NCBI GenBank assembly: GCA_014529385.2
Contig: CM043955.1
Location: forward strand, 145,547,140-145,611,139
Source: Adiantum capillus-veneris
Lineage: Eukaryota; Streptophyta; Polypodiopsida; Polypodiales; Pteridaceae
DNA: 64,000 bases
Direction of reading: 5' to 3'
How positions within the stretch are numbered: position 1 is the first letter of the stretch; each line of letters begins with the position of its first letter. Shown piece by piece: positions 50,880 to 62,636 of the stretch. Below the pieces are notes generated by a model that had not been told where the DNA came from, searched no databases, and worked only from the letters and a program-made list of their open reading frames with translations. Both the position numbers and the translations under genes were made by a program.

Positions 50880-53545
50880 TGCTCTCAGTGCACTAGAATA
50901 TTCCACTCTAGTGTGACCTCATGAGCTTATTGTGGATATTTTAGCATGATAGCGTTGCCTCATGCAAGTGCTTGAGACTTAACCAAGGCCAGAGCATAAT
51001 AGCTCTAGGAAAAGCGACTCAAATTTAAGTTCGAACCTCGCCTACATATGCTATTGTAGCAAGTCTGGCTTAATGGCATCCTTCTGGCTACTTAGGGAAA
51101 GAGGCTCGAGCTTAAGTTCGAACCTTGCCTACATATGCTAATATAGCAAGTCTGCCTTGAACTTAAGTTTGAGCCTCAACTGTATATGTTACTTTAGCAC
51201 TAGGGTGTACGGTTAGCCTCATGACATATGTGTGGCTACCAATGCCAGTAGGCTCAAACTTAAGTTCGATCCTCACTTGCATATGGTAGAGTAGCACCAT
51301 CATGTAGGGCTTGTTGCTACCAAGGCCATAGAAGAACACCTTTAGGCTCGATCTTAAGTTCGAGCCTCAAGTGCATATTCTTTAGAACTAGGATGCAAGG
51401 CTTGCCTCCTAACATCCTTGAAGCTACCAATGGAAAGAGCCTTGCTTGCTGTGTAGCCCTACTATGTAAGGGCACAGCCTCATGACATCCTTGTGGCTAT
51501 CAAGGACATGGCAAAATATCTTTAGACTCAAGCTAAAGTTTGAGTATTTCATATTGTAGCGCTAGGGGGAAAGGTTAGCCTTGTGAAACCCTTATAGCTA
51601 CTAAGGTCATAGAATAGCATCCTTGTGGTGGCAAACAATGGGAAAGAGCTTGCACTTAAGTGTAGACCTTGCCTACAAATGTCAGTATAGCACTACGATG
51701 CATGTATAGCTTCATGACATCCATGTGGATACCAAAGGAAAAGAAAAACACTTTGAGGCTCGAGCTTAAGTTCGAGCCTCAATTGTATAAGCTATTGTAG
51801 CACTAGGGAGTATGTCTAGACTCATCCTTTAGAGATACTAGTTCCAAGAGGCTCGAACTTAAGTTTGATCCTCACTTGCATAGGCTAGTGTAGCACTAGA
51901 ATGCAAGCCTAATGCCATCCTTGTGGCTACCATGGGTATAGAATAGCACCTTAAGTTCAAGCCTCATTTTCATATGCTAGTGTAGCACTAGGATGCAAGG
52001 CTTTCCTCATGACATCCTTGTGTCTACTAAGGGCAAGAGGCTCGAACTTAAGTTTGAGTCTTGCCTACATATGCTAGTATAGCACTAGCATGAAAGTCTA
52101 GCTTCATGACATCCTTGTGGATACCAAGAGAACAGAACAACACCTTTAGGTTCAAACTTAAGTTTTAGCCTCAATTGCATATGATATTGTAGCACCAATG
52201 TGTAAGGCTAGCCGAGGGATATCCTTGTGGCTACCTAGGGAAAGAGGCTCGAACTTAAGTTTGAACCTCGCCTACATATGCTAGTATAGCAAGTCTAACC
52301 TAATGACATCCTTGTGGATACTTAGGGAAAGTGGCTCAAATTTAAGTTCGAACCTTGCCTACATATGCTATTGTAGGCTATCTTAATGACATCCTTGTGG
52401 CTACTTAGGGAAAGAGGATCAAACTTAAGTTTGAACCTTGCCTACTTATGCTAGTATACCAAGTCTAACTTAATGACATCATTGTGTCTACTTAGGGAAA
52501 GCGGCTCAAATTTAAGTTCGAACCTTGTCTACATATGCTATTGTAGCAAGTCTGGCTTAATGGCATCCTTGTGGCTACTTAGGGAAAGGGGCTCGAGCTT
52601 AAGTTCAAACCTTGCCTACATATGCTAATATAGAAAGCTTGCCTTGAACTTAAGTTTGAGCATCAACTGTATATGTTACTTTAGCACTAGGGTTTAAGGT
52701 TAGCCTCATGACATCTGTGTGGCTACCAATGCCAGTAGGCTCAAACTTAAGTTCGATCCTCACTTGCATATACTAGAGTAGCACCAGCATGTAGGGCTTG
52801 TTGCTACCAAGGCCATAGAAGAACACCTTTAGGCTCGATCTTAAGTTCGAGCCTCATGTGCATATTCTTTAGCACTAGGATTCAAGGCTTGCCTCATGAC
52901 ATCCTTGTGGCTAGCCTTATTTTCATATGCTACTGTAGCACTAGGGTGTAAGGCTAGCCGAGGGACATCCTTGTGGCTACCAGAGGCAAGAGGCTCGAGC
53001 TTAAGTTCGAGCCTCACCTAGATATGTTAGTATAGCACTATCATGAAAATCTAGATTCACTAAGTCCTTTTAGGATTCATGCAAGAATAGAAAAACACTT
53101 AGGATTGAACTTAAGTCGAGCCTCATGGCATCCTTTTGGTTACCAATGACAAGAGGCTCAAAATTAAGTTTGATCCCCACTTGCATATTTGAGTGTAGCA
53201 CTAGCATGGAAGGATAGCTTGATGACATATTTGTGGCTATCAAGGGCATAGAATAGCACCTTTAGGCTCGATCTTAAGTTCGAGCCTCAAGTGCATCAGG
53301 GAATAAAAAATCACTTTTAGGCTCAAACTTAAGTTTGAGCTTCCTCTCCATATGCTAATGTAGCACTAGTGTGCATGCTAGCCTCATGACATCCTTCTAG
53401 CTAGAAAAATCATAGAGCTTCACTTTTAGGCTCAAATTTAATGTAGCACTAACTTGCAAGACTACTCTCATGACATCCTTGTGGCTAGCAAGGGTACAAA
53501 ACAACATCTTTTGGCTCAAACTTAAGTTCGAGCCTTGCCTACACA
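50880..53545. repeat. palindromic satellite, about 110 bp monomer, core GCTCGAACTTAAGTTCGAGC
   Basis: About 25 tandem monomers. Each has a palindrome near GCTCGAACTTAAGTTCGAGC, then TGCATATGCTAGTGTAGCAC, then a CATGACATCCTTGTGGCTAC phrase, then GGGCATAGAATAGCACC. Clear copies start near 51100, 51342, 51747, 52247, 52590, 52990, 53265 and 53319. One segment (about 50990-51420) is repeated almost whole near 52490-52920, so higher-order duplication occurred. The block ends 90 bp before the first ParB-methyltransferase exon. Confidence 0.93.
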
Positions 53546-53632
53546 TGCTAGTGTTTTTTTTTAAATGTACTATTTAACTTAAACATATGCTCCTTGTTTA
53601 GGTTCTAACATTGTTCTTTTTGGTTGTTTCAG

Positions 53633-56600
53633 GAATGGAGTCTTCCAATGTACCAAGTATACCAGAGTAGGGGACACAAGTCTTCACACTCGATGTTCTT
53701 GGAATGTCCACTCACGCCAAAACTATTGCTCCAAGAATAAAGGTTGACAAGAACTTTGAGTTAACAAAAGAAGAAGGATTGAAGTGGTTTGTGGATACCT
53801 ACGATACAGATGCAAACTACAAAAGTGACATCCATCTATATTTGTCACAAGGCGATATGAAATATGGAGACATGGGGATTGTTGTGGGTGTCAAAGATGA
53901 TGTGGATGCAACAACAATGCCATGCTTTGCATGTAATGTGCTACCTATTGGAGAGACCACAAAGGCAAACAAGTTTTGCTTATCATTGGGCACTTTTCAT
54001 GTAGCAGACATGAATGGTAGCAAACTAGGAAAAGAAAATTCTATTGTAAAATTAGGATTGAATATCTCCAGCTTCACTAATCAAGAAGACTCGAGTGTGG
54101 ACTGTGTGGAAGACCTAGTGAAGGCAGTGAAACATGCAAAGCGAGTCTTGAGCTTACCAAAGAAGATTGTACCTGCAAAGAAACCAATAGGGGCACTACC
54201 TAAGAAAGTTGTGGATAGGACAGGGAAAGACATAGTTAGGAGTGCACTTGCAGCATCAAGAGGTGCCCGTGCAAGCGCTTCAACACATGTAGAGAAGATC
54301 ACTGCCACCATTAATTTAGAGGATCAAGAAGGTTCACAAGGGCAAGATGCACAAGGAATCATAAGAAAAATAAATGCAAAGGATGATTCTACTCTTGAGG
54401 AAGATCGGCAAAAACTAGCAAAGAGGAAGATGAAAAAGAGTGCAGAAGAAAAAGAGGTTTCTGAAGAGGAGTTGATGGACATGGAAACTCCATCCAAAGA
54501 TAACAAGGCACTGACCTATTTAGAAATCAAGAAGGGATTCTATCCTTTTGGGATCAATGAAGTCTTTAGCATTGACGTGACAAGGTGTTTTCCTGCTCCG
54601 TCAAACTATGTGTACAGAAGATTAAATCTAGATTGGGTCAAGATTTTGACTTTAGACTTCATTCAAGAACCAAAGCAAGAGGAGATACTAGCAATTTTGA
54701 TGCCTTGTGATCCTTCCAAAAAACATCCTCTTGACAAACTTGCCAAAGAGGATGTTCGCAATGTTGATTACTGGATCATCTCTGGACAACACTCCATTAG
54801 TGCTGCAAAATGTTTGCAAGGTGCAAACGTTGCAAAGGTTACCCCTCAATTGCATCAACAACTCAAATATAGATGATCAAATATTATTCTCAATTGCCCA
54901 CCAAAGATCTCTCATGAAATCTCCAAAGATGCGAATCTATCTGTTGCAATGTCAATGCAAAAGGAGCCATTTCTTGACCAACTTATGCAAGCGCGAGCAC
55001 AATGGCATGCAAATGGTTGTCTTTCTAAGCCACCACATGGTGTCAACCAAACCAAGAAGGACTTTGAGGCTTGGAAGGTACTTGTTTGATTCTTTGAAAA
55101 CATGGATGTGATTGTTTTTAATCAATATCTATTTGTAAACTACAGTCTATCATAGGCTCAAGCAAGACCTCCATGTGCTCATTTAGAACTTAAATTGAGG
55201 TTTTAACTAAAGATTTAGTGTCACTTGCATATGAGGCTAAGCGAGGCTCGAACTTAAGTTTGAGCCCCACTTACATATACCCATGTATTTTGGACTTTGC
55301 ATAGATGTATGTGAGCATATAAAGAAACAATTCAATCTAGCTAGGCTTGAACTTATTAAGTATGCGTCTCAATCCCACAAGTTAGAGCCTTGTCAATATT
55401 GATGTTGGAATTTTCAATTTTGCAGACCTTTGTGGAGACAACAGAGCACACGCTTCAAAAGGGATTTGTCAAGACCGACTTGCATTTGCTTCTATGTGAT
55501 GAGAAGATATGGAAGAATTGGGTCAAGATCATGAGACAATATGCTCGACGCTTGCTACCAAATACAAAGGGAGAAACAATTGACGAAGGTTCCAACGAAA
55601 ATCCTAAATTTCTAACTATGAAGGGTGGTCAGATTCGACAAGCACCTGGCACAGCAACACTGACACCTACATTGTTCAGGTGCATTTTAGGTCTCGAGAA
55701 TAAAGAAGTTCTTGAACTACAAAATGCAATCCTGGACAAAACCATATTGCTAAAGAAGAGCAAGCATACCCCTCATAGAATGGACATGGATGAGATGGCT
55801 TGGAAGCTAAAAACAGATCGAGTGTTGAAAGAAGCAATAATATCATTCTTCTTTGATTTGACAAGGGAAAATTTATCTTGGGAGCAAATTTGTGAGAAGT
55901 ACAAGCTAGGAGAGCATGAGTACAATCAAATGAGGTGCTATAGCTAGTACTATGTCAAGGACTCCCTCAACAGAGCAAAGAAGACTCCACCCTTACGTCC
56001 AAAAAGTGTAATAACTCGCCTCAATCATCTTTATACAGCTAATATGGGCATAATATCTCAAGATGAGTCTATTCCATGGAGAATCAAGGGGGTGGGCTTT
56101 GATATGGGGAAGATCAAAGACTTTTGCAATATAGAGCACGTACCATTTCAATTGGTTGTCTTGGATCTTCATGGTACTAAAGAAAATCTCTCTATAGATT
56201 TTTTTGCAAATTTGGCACTCAATCTAAACACATTAAATGCACAATACGAATATGTGCTAGTGTGTTTCATTGATTTCATCGATATCGGAATGCTTGTTGA
56301 AGGGGTTTCTAGCCAGTCAACTAAGGTCCATATTGAATATGGAAATATCCAAGCAACAAGAGATGACTCATGGATAGATGGAACTGTGGACTCTGCAATG
56401 GTTGCTCTTTTTGTTAGCAAGGTTGATAGATTTGAGGCTATTGACAAAGCTCATACAAAAAGAGTCTTTTTCTCAGGCTCTTGTGGCAAGGATCATGAAT
56501 TTATTGATAGAAACTTCATTGATGGCCTTATCTCACAGGGTTTTGTCCTTAGCAAAGCTATGTTTTGGAAATTTTTTGCGGTGGAGTTGTGTTGGAGCAA

Positions 56601-57035
56601 AGCTTGTCGAAGAAGAGAATGGCAATTGCTCTATGTAAAGATGATTTTGAAGCAATGGAGTTAGAATCTCAATGCTATGGTCTTTTGGAGAGAAATCCAT
56701 CCTTGCAGGAGTGGTGTGGTGCAAGTCAAGCGTCACTTGCGAGACAAACAGTGGAGCTGGATGATAAAGAAAAAGAAGACCTTAACAATCTTGACATTGA
56801 TGAGCAACAAAGCAGTGGAGAGGATGTTGATGGAAATGAAGACAACAATAACGTAGACAGCATGGATGATAGTGAAGTTCAAGAAGCTACGAATTTTGAT
56901 CATAATTTTGATCATCAAGGGGGGGTAGACAATGTTGAAGAAATGAGTCCAGTTGTGGATGTTGAGTGTGCAAAAGGAAATGATGAAGATAAAGAGGATG
57001 ATGATGCAGGCAATGAGGATGCAAGAGGATGATAG
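53633..57035 (+). pseudogene. ParB-like plus DNA N-methyltransferase-like gene (copy 2)
   Basis: Exon 1 follows GTTGTTTCAG; ATG at 53635. A novel N-terminal part and a Lys/Glu linker precede a ParB-like domain (54520-54830) with VFSIDVTRCFP and the loop IISGQHSISAAK, a variant of DGxHR. The intron 55077-55424 (GTACTT...TTTTGCAG) joins a helical region, then a methyltransferase-like half: VVLDLHG (near 56155), where DPPY-type motif IV belongs, and FCGGVVLEQSL (near 56574-56607) as motif I, in beta-class order. A very acidic tail ends at 57032. Stops at 53668 (TAG), 54874 (TGA) and 55945 (TAG) and a frame change near 56550 suggest a young pseudogene. Motif IV lacks the catalytic residues. Substrate unknown. 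Confidence 0.62.
55077..55424 (+). other. intron of the ParB-methyltransferase gene, with palindrome
   Basis: Donor AAG|GTACTT and acceptor TTTTGCAG|ACC fit plant GT-AG rules and keep the frame. It contains one GGCTCGAACTTAAGTTTGAG palindrome (near 55247), like the satellite upstream. Confidence 0.6.
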
Positions 57036-57289
57036 AGCCCCTCAAGACATTGTATTAGCTGATGAACAAGGTGCGAATGCTTCTTAGAGTATTTTTGATA
57101 CTAGGTTTAATGATGCATGCCATTATCATGTACCAACAAACTCCTAAAGTATAAAAAGGCAGGATAGTGTATTGAATTGATCAATTGTGATACTTTAGGT
57201 CCTTCAAACACTATTTTCTTAATACTATCTTGTGTATTTATCTAAAAGTATGTCATTTTAATTAGATTTAATTGCTGTTGGTTTAAAAA

Positions 57290-58470
57290 ATGATGGGGGG
57301 GATCAAACTTGAGTTTGAGCCATCACAAAGCACATGTCTTTATTTAAAGTGTCAATTCACAAAGCATAGCTAGATGTGTATTAAGAGTAAGAAATTTTGG
57401 TTTTGGTGAGACAATAATGAAGCATTACCAAAGACTAATGAGGCTCAAACTTAAGTTCAAGCCTAACAAGGAGAGATAGCGAAGCACTTGTGTATGAACT
57501 TCAATCAAAAAATTCATGGCTGAGTTGTTCTAAGTGAGACTTGAACTTCCATATCCTAGTGTAGCACTTGCATATGTTACGTGAAACTCATAATGTATTT
57601 GTACCTAACAAGGCATTGAAATTTAGTTTGTAGGCTCGAACTTAAGTTTGAACCTTGCCTCCACATGTTAGTGTAGCACTACCATGTGAGGCCGAGCTCA
57701 TGAGCACTACCATGTTAGGCCAATCTCAAGAGCATTGTAGTAATATAATCTTCTAAATAGCAATACTTACGGATCATGAAGTAAAAAGGATCATACCTTG
57801 AAAAATTCATAGTTAAGAGGTTTTTTGAATAGGCCCTAGATGTGCACAATATAATAATTTTATACATAGTGAATGCGTTGAGACTAGACATGGCTTGAGA
57901 TTTAAGACTTACACTTGAAACATAAGATTAAGGTTAAGACTTAAGCCTTAGGCATGAACTTAAGTTTGAGCCTCAAAAGTCCTTGTCATAGAATCCTACC
58001 TCAGTACTTCCAAGTGAAGCTCACAATTTCATATCCTATTGTAGCGATTACATATGTTAAGAAAGAGAAAGAGTCATAATCTATAACAAGAAACTGAAAT
58101 TTATTTTGTAGGATCGAACTTAAGTTCAAGCCTTGCCTTTGTATGTTAGTGTAGCACTACCATATGAGTCGAGTCTCATGAGCATTGTAGCAAAAAAATA
58201 TTACAAATAACAAAATACTTATAGATTATGAAGAAAATTGGATGATACCTTGAAAAATTCATAGATAAGGCATTTTATAAATAGGTCTTCAGTGCACATA
58301 GTATAAAAGGTTTTCACATAGTGAATGATGAAGACTAAAAAGGGCTTAGGACTTACATTTTAAACTTCAAACATAAGCATAAATTTCGAAACTTAAGTTT
58401 TAGGCTTGAAACAAAAGCCTAAACTTTGAGACTTAAACCTTAGGCTGCAGCTTAAGATTAAGCCTCACTT
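57290..58470. repeat. dispersed palindromes between the ParB-methyltransferase and FCP1-like genes
   Basis: Copies of the GCTC...TTAAG...GAGC palindrome near 57300, 57440, 57633, 57950, 58112 and 58443. Two also carry the following GTTAGTGTAGCACTACCAT phrase. Two longer blocks (about 57590-57850 and 58060-58290) are alike, so a duplication of roughly 480 bp spacing is present. No coding sequence seen. Confidence 0.8.
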
Positions 58471-58507
58471 TCAAATGTGCTTTAGGTGTCATTCTAGGTT
58501 AGTGTTA

Positions 58508-60180
58508 ATGTGCTAAATGGAGCCTTTCAAGAGCTCCAAGCGACTCTTGCAACCAAGGACATACAAGAAAAAACTAACAAAGGGACAGGAAAATCGACAC
58601 CAAATACAAACAAAGTCCAAAGCATTCAAGAAAGGGAGCAAGGGATTGAAGTTGGTGAGAAAAACAAAGGTACTTATTTGTCCAATGTGATTACTATAGA
58701 TATGGCCCTTTTTGAAAGATAATACAAAATTCTATTATGTTGTCTTTGCAGGTGAAATTGACATTCAAAATCAAGGATCCAGTGTGCCACAAGTAGACAT
58801 CAACGTTGAGGAGCTACGTCCTGATGCACGAAAACGTAGGCCACTTGGAAGCTTATATTCTTTTGAGAGAGATGGAGATAAACTGGTCTTTAAATCTTCC
58901 CACATCAATAAAGAAATGCAATCACTTTTAGGAGACATCATTATAGATGAGTATGGGAGTATGAGACGTAAATAAACGTGCAATTTACAATTGTGTGCTG
59001 CAAATATATGGTCCCTTGTTTTGAGATTTATAAGTGCAAAAACTTAAATTGTTATCATTCTTTTGTATCGTATGCAAAAAATATTGCTCATGCAATCAAC
59101 ATGAAGAAACATGCACTCATTCTTGATCGTAATGGATTTTTACTCAGTAAAGAAGACGAGAGGCATCCATGTACAGATTGTGTCAAAATTGACCTTGGTC
59201 ACACCACAATTGTTGTTCGCTCGGGTTGTTTTGAATTTTTGGATGAGATATGTCAGTACTTTCATGTTGGCATTTGGTCCACCATGCTACAAAAGAATGT
59301 TTGCACTTATGTGAACACTCTTGAAAAGCATGCACATAAAAAATATCATTTCTTTATGGTATGGGGACAAGAAGATTGCTACATCCATAATCTTTGAAAA
59401 GTGTATAAGCCTAATGTTGAGGCTATGTTTAAGCCTTTGTTGAGGGTTTGGTGTCAGTGCAAGAATTTATGCAGTACAAAGAATACATTGCTCATTGATG
59501 ATAGCCCTTTCAAGGGATGTATTAACCCAAACGATAACTGCTTATATCCTGAAAGTTTTCAAGGGAGTCCTGACTATCTTCTTTGCAATGAGCTTCTACC
59601 ATACCTTTTAAATCTAAATAATAAAGATGGCATTCGATCTGTTATTTCACTCAATCGGCTAGGACAATCTCCAATCACAGAGGTTCATGACCTATTTACA
59701 AAGTTCCAAGACATTATGGAAGAATGGGGCATGTTCAATGTCCAAGTTCTAAGGGAAGAACTTGAAAACAATTCAATCGAAGTGGAAAGCTCATCTTGTG
59801 CATCTTCACAGCTACCATTGTGCAATAACAAGTTAAGTTATGTTCAAGAAAGTAGAGGCAAGAAAGTAGTAAACTCCTTAAGCAAGGATCCAGCTATGTT
59901 GGCATCCAAGTTTGGTGTGCCACTATTATCTTCAAACCAGCTGAACTTGTTAAAATTGTCTCACAAAACAAAAAATTTGAGTGATCAACATGCTATTGCT
60001 TATGCTACTAGCTTGGGGTATGGTCGTGGTCATTTCATTAGCGGAGTTGCAGCAAAAGCATACATATCAAAGCTACAAAAGGCCTACTTAAGCTTATGGG
60101 TAGGACTCACTTTAGATTTATCAAAAAATATAAAAAATAAAATCAATTTTTTATCTAATCTAGCATATTTGTTATTTTAG
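58508..60180 (+). pseudogene. FCP1/NIF-type HAD phosphatase-like gene (copy B)
   Basis: Exon 58508-58669 (polar, Lys/Glu-rich) splices in phase over an 82 bp intron (GTACTT...TTTGCAG, 58670-58751) to 58752-58975, which ends in TAA. The FCP1-like part follows from about 58990 in another frame. It has LILDRNGFLL (near 59116-59145) as motif I, VVRSGCFEFLDEICQYF then VGIWST (motif II region, near 59210-59280), and LLIDDSPFKG (near 59487-59516) as motif IV. Its N-terminal linker, the RSG..EFL helix and the C-terminal LLPYL segment match the FCP1/NIF fold. Asn replaces the second Asp of DxD. One TGA lies at 59395-59397; otherwise it is open to 60180. A recently inactivated pseudophosphatase gene is the best reading. 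Confidence 0.66.
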
Positions 60181-60607
60181 GTGGAAGAAAACAACCAGTA
60201 AGGGCTTGGCGTGCGCGTTGACTCAATCGCCTGGAACACACATACATCTAGAGTGGTGGAAATGTGTTAAGAAGATTTTGACCAAAACAATGTGTTGAGC
60301 TCTAGTATTTAGGCCAAAACAATGTGTTGGGTCCAATTATTTGAACATGAACCAAATATGTACACTTTTATAGTTCATCAACTAGATGTTATTCAACCTT
60401 GGAAAAGAAGTCTCTCTTTTATCTTTGTGGTTGGAGCTCTTTGTACAAGATTTCTTCTGTGTATTGAAGAAAAATATTTTCTTTTGTTGTCTTCTCAAGG
60501 TTTAAGTCTATATATATCATGGATAAAATAAATAATGTTGGTGCACAGTGTGTTAATTGAAAATAATATCTCTTCCATTGACCATCATGCCTTTTTTTTG
60601 GAACAGG

Positions 60608-61373
60608 AGATTCTGAAGCATATAAATTTGATTTCAAATGTACAAAGCATTTACTATTGAGGTGGCACATGTCATTGAGGACTCATAGGCCTAGAAGGAA
60701 ATTGATTCCACCACCCTCAGATACTATACGAAAACAAAGAAGAGTATTGATCCTTGAACTCAATGGTGTTTTACTTAAGACCATTGAAATGCAACATGGT
60801 GATGTATGCCCAGATTGGGGAAAACATATGCATATCGTTGAAGAGAGTACAAATGTGTGGCATTTTATTCGCAAAGATGCTCAATTCCTTGATTTTTGCA
60901 TGCAATGGTTTGAGGTGTCGATTTGGAGCACTAATAGATTGCAAAGGACTCGTCATATTCTTGAGTTATGCTTTCCACAACACCATCAAAAATTTAATGT
61001 CATAGCAGGACAGGGAGCATGCCAAAAGACAGATCTTCTAATTGGATATCGATTTGTATACCACAAGAACTTGGATGTAGCATGGAGAATTTTTCATGAT
61101 TTGGATGGAAATAATACCTTAATTTTTGACGAGGCCCTTTACAGTGTAATGTGGAATATGTCCGGAACCTACTTGATTTTTCCAAAAATATGGAATCAAT
61201 CAAAAGAAGAGCTTGAAAGTTTTTTGGAGAGAACAATCACTGCATGGTTACTTGGTTGGATCTATGCAAGGGACAAACGAGAGTATACTTGCAATATGTT
61301 GGTAAATGAAGTAGCTTGCGATAGAGAAACCTTGTACATATTGGAGCAATACATGAGAAAACGCAAAGTTTAA
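60608..61373 (+). CDS. FCP1/NIF-type HAD phosphatase-like protein (copy C)
   Basis: An open frame of about 238 codons from ATG 60657, after a plausible acceptor (GGAACAG near 60607). Motif I reads LILELNGVLL (60750-60779), so both catalytic Asp positions are changed (Glu and Asn). DFCMQWFEVSIWST (near 60890-60935) is the motif II region, and NTLIFDEALY (near 61115-61145) replaces IDDSP. The C-terminal helix TAWLLGWIYARDKREY resembles the APWLFLWLQSED segment of copy A. It follows copy B by about 480 bp on the same strand, a tandem duplicate. It is too short for a full FCP1 enzyme but covers the whole domain. Likely a pseudophosphatase or 5'-truncated copy; no stop within. Confidence 0.6.
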
Positions 61374-62591
61374 TGATGATTTATAGTCATTGAGCCTCTT
61401 GACATAGTATCATTTCCTCAAATGAGTTGTACAATACTTGGATCCATGTAAATATGTGAATTGGATTTTATTTTTTATCTTGGTGTTTCTAAACACCACA
61501 CTATTTTGAGGTCCCTTCAATTCTAAAATTTGTTTTTGATTATTGTAGATTCTTTTTATGAGTGTTGATATAGCCAATTCTTTAACTTTAATGTCTCAAA
61601 TCTGAGCTACTGATTCAAAGAACTTTCTCTACATGAATAATGTTGTATAATGCAAATTGAGTTAGTGCCATGCTTCCCTCATTCTTTTGATGTCATTGTA
61701 GTTGATGCATATAAGTATGTATATAATTTATACACATATCCCTATAGATATGTGCTAAGGGGTATATGAAACATAGAGTGTAACCGTGAATAGATGATAG
61801 CTCAAACTACACAAAAATACTAAGTTTTTTAATAGCGTTATAAGAAATGGGACTTGAATAATTCCCAAAATTCCTAAATAGGTCTTATGGAATGCCCAAC
61901 TATCAAAGGCCTTGCAAGGAAAATATGCAAGTGGGTCCAAAGAACATGGAAAATTGGTTTTTTCAAGATTGATCTATTCCTTGGAGGTAAGAATATAGGT
62001 AGTCTTTCCCTCCTCATCAGCACTCAAATCGTCAGGTACTTCTTCTTACATAATGTATGACTGACAAGGAACTGCCGTAGTGTTTGAAGGAGGTTCTGAG
62101 GTGGCAAGCTTCGTAGAAATTATACAAGAAAGAAAAGTGCTAATATGGACGCTCGGGTGCAAGCAAAACTTGGAGGATTGGTCTAGGACTACTTGTGCCT
62201 TGTTGTCAGTAGATGGAATGCCTAGGAAGGGGGGAAATCTTGGCCATTGTTAAATAGAAGATCTCAAAAGAACATGATAATTGACCTTGTGTATCAATGT
62301 TAAGGGGGCGGGTTGTTAGGGGTGGCTGCCCAGATAGTCAATGTAATTATTGTCCCTAGATGATTTCATGGGCTCAACAGGAGCATGGCAAGACCTTGTA
62401 ATTTTTTTGGGATAATCACTATAATTCACTCACAATTGTGAGTTTTGGAAGAAAAAAAAGACTAAGCCTATAGAGCTTACTTTGGCCCTAGATTGTGCCT
62501 AGGATTGGTAAAATTTAATCAAATTACATACACACGTTTTCTTAGTCTTTTTGTTGGGATATAAGAAGCAATGAAGATATGAGACAAACAC

Positions 62592-62636
<45 letters not shown>

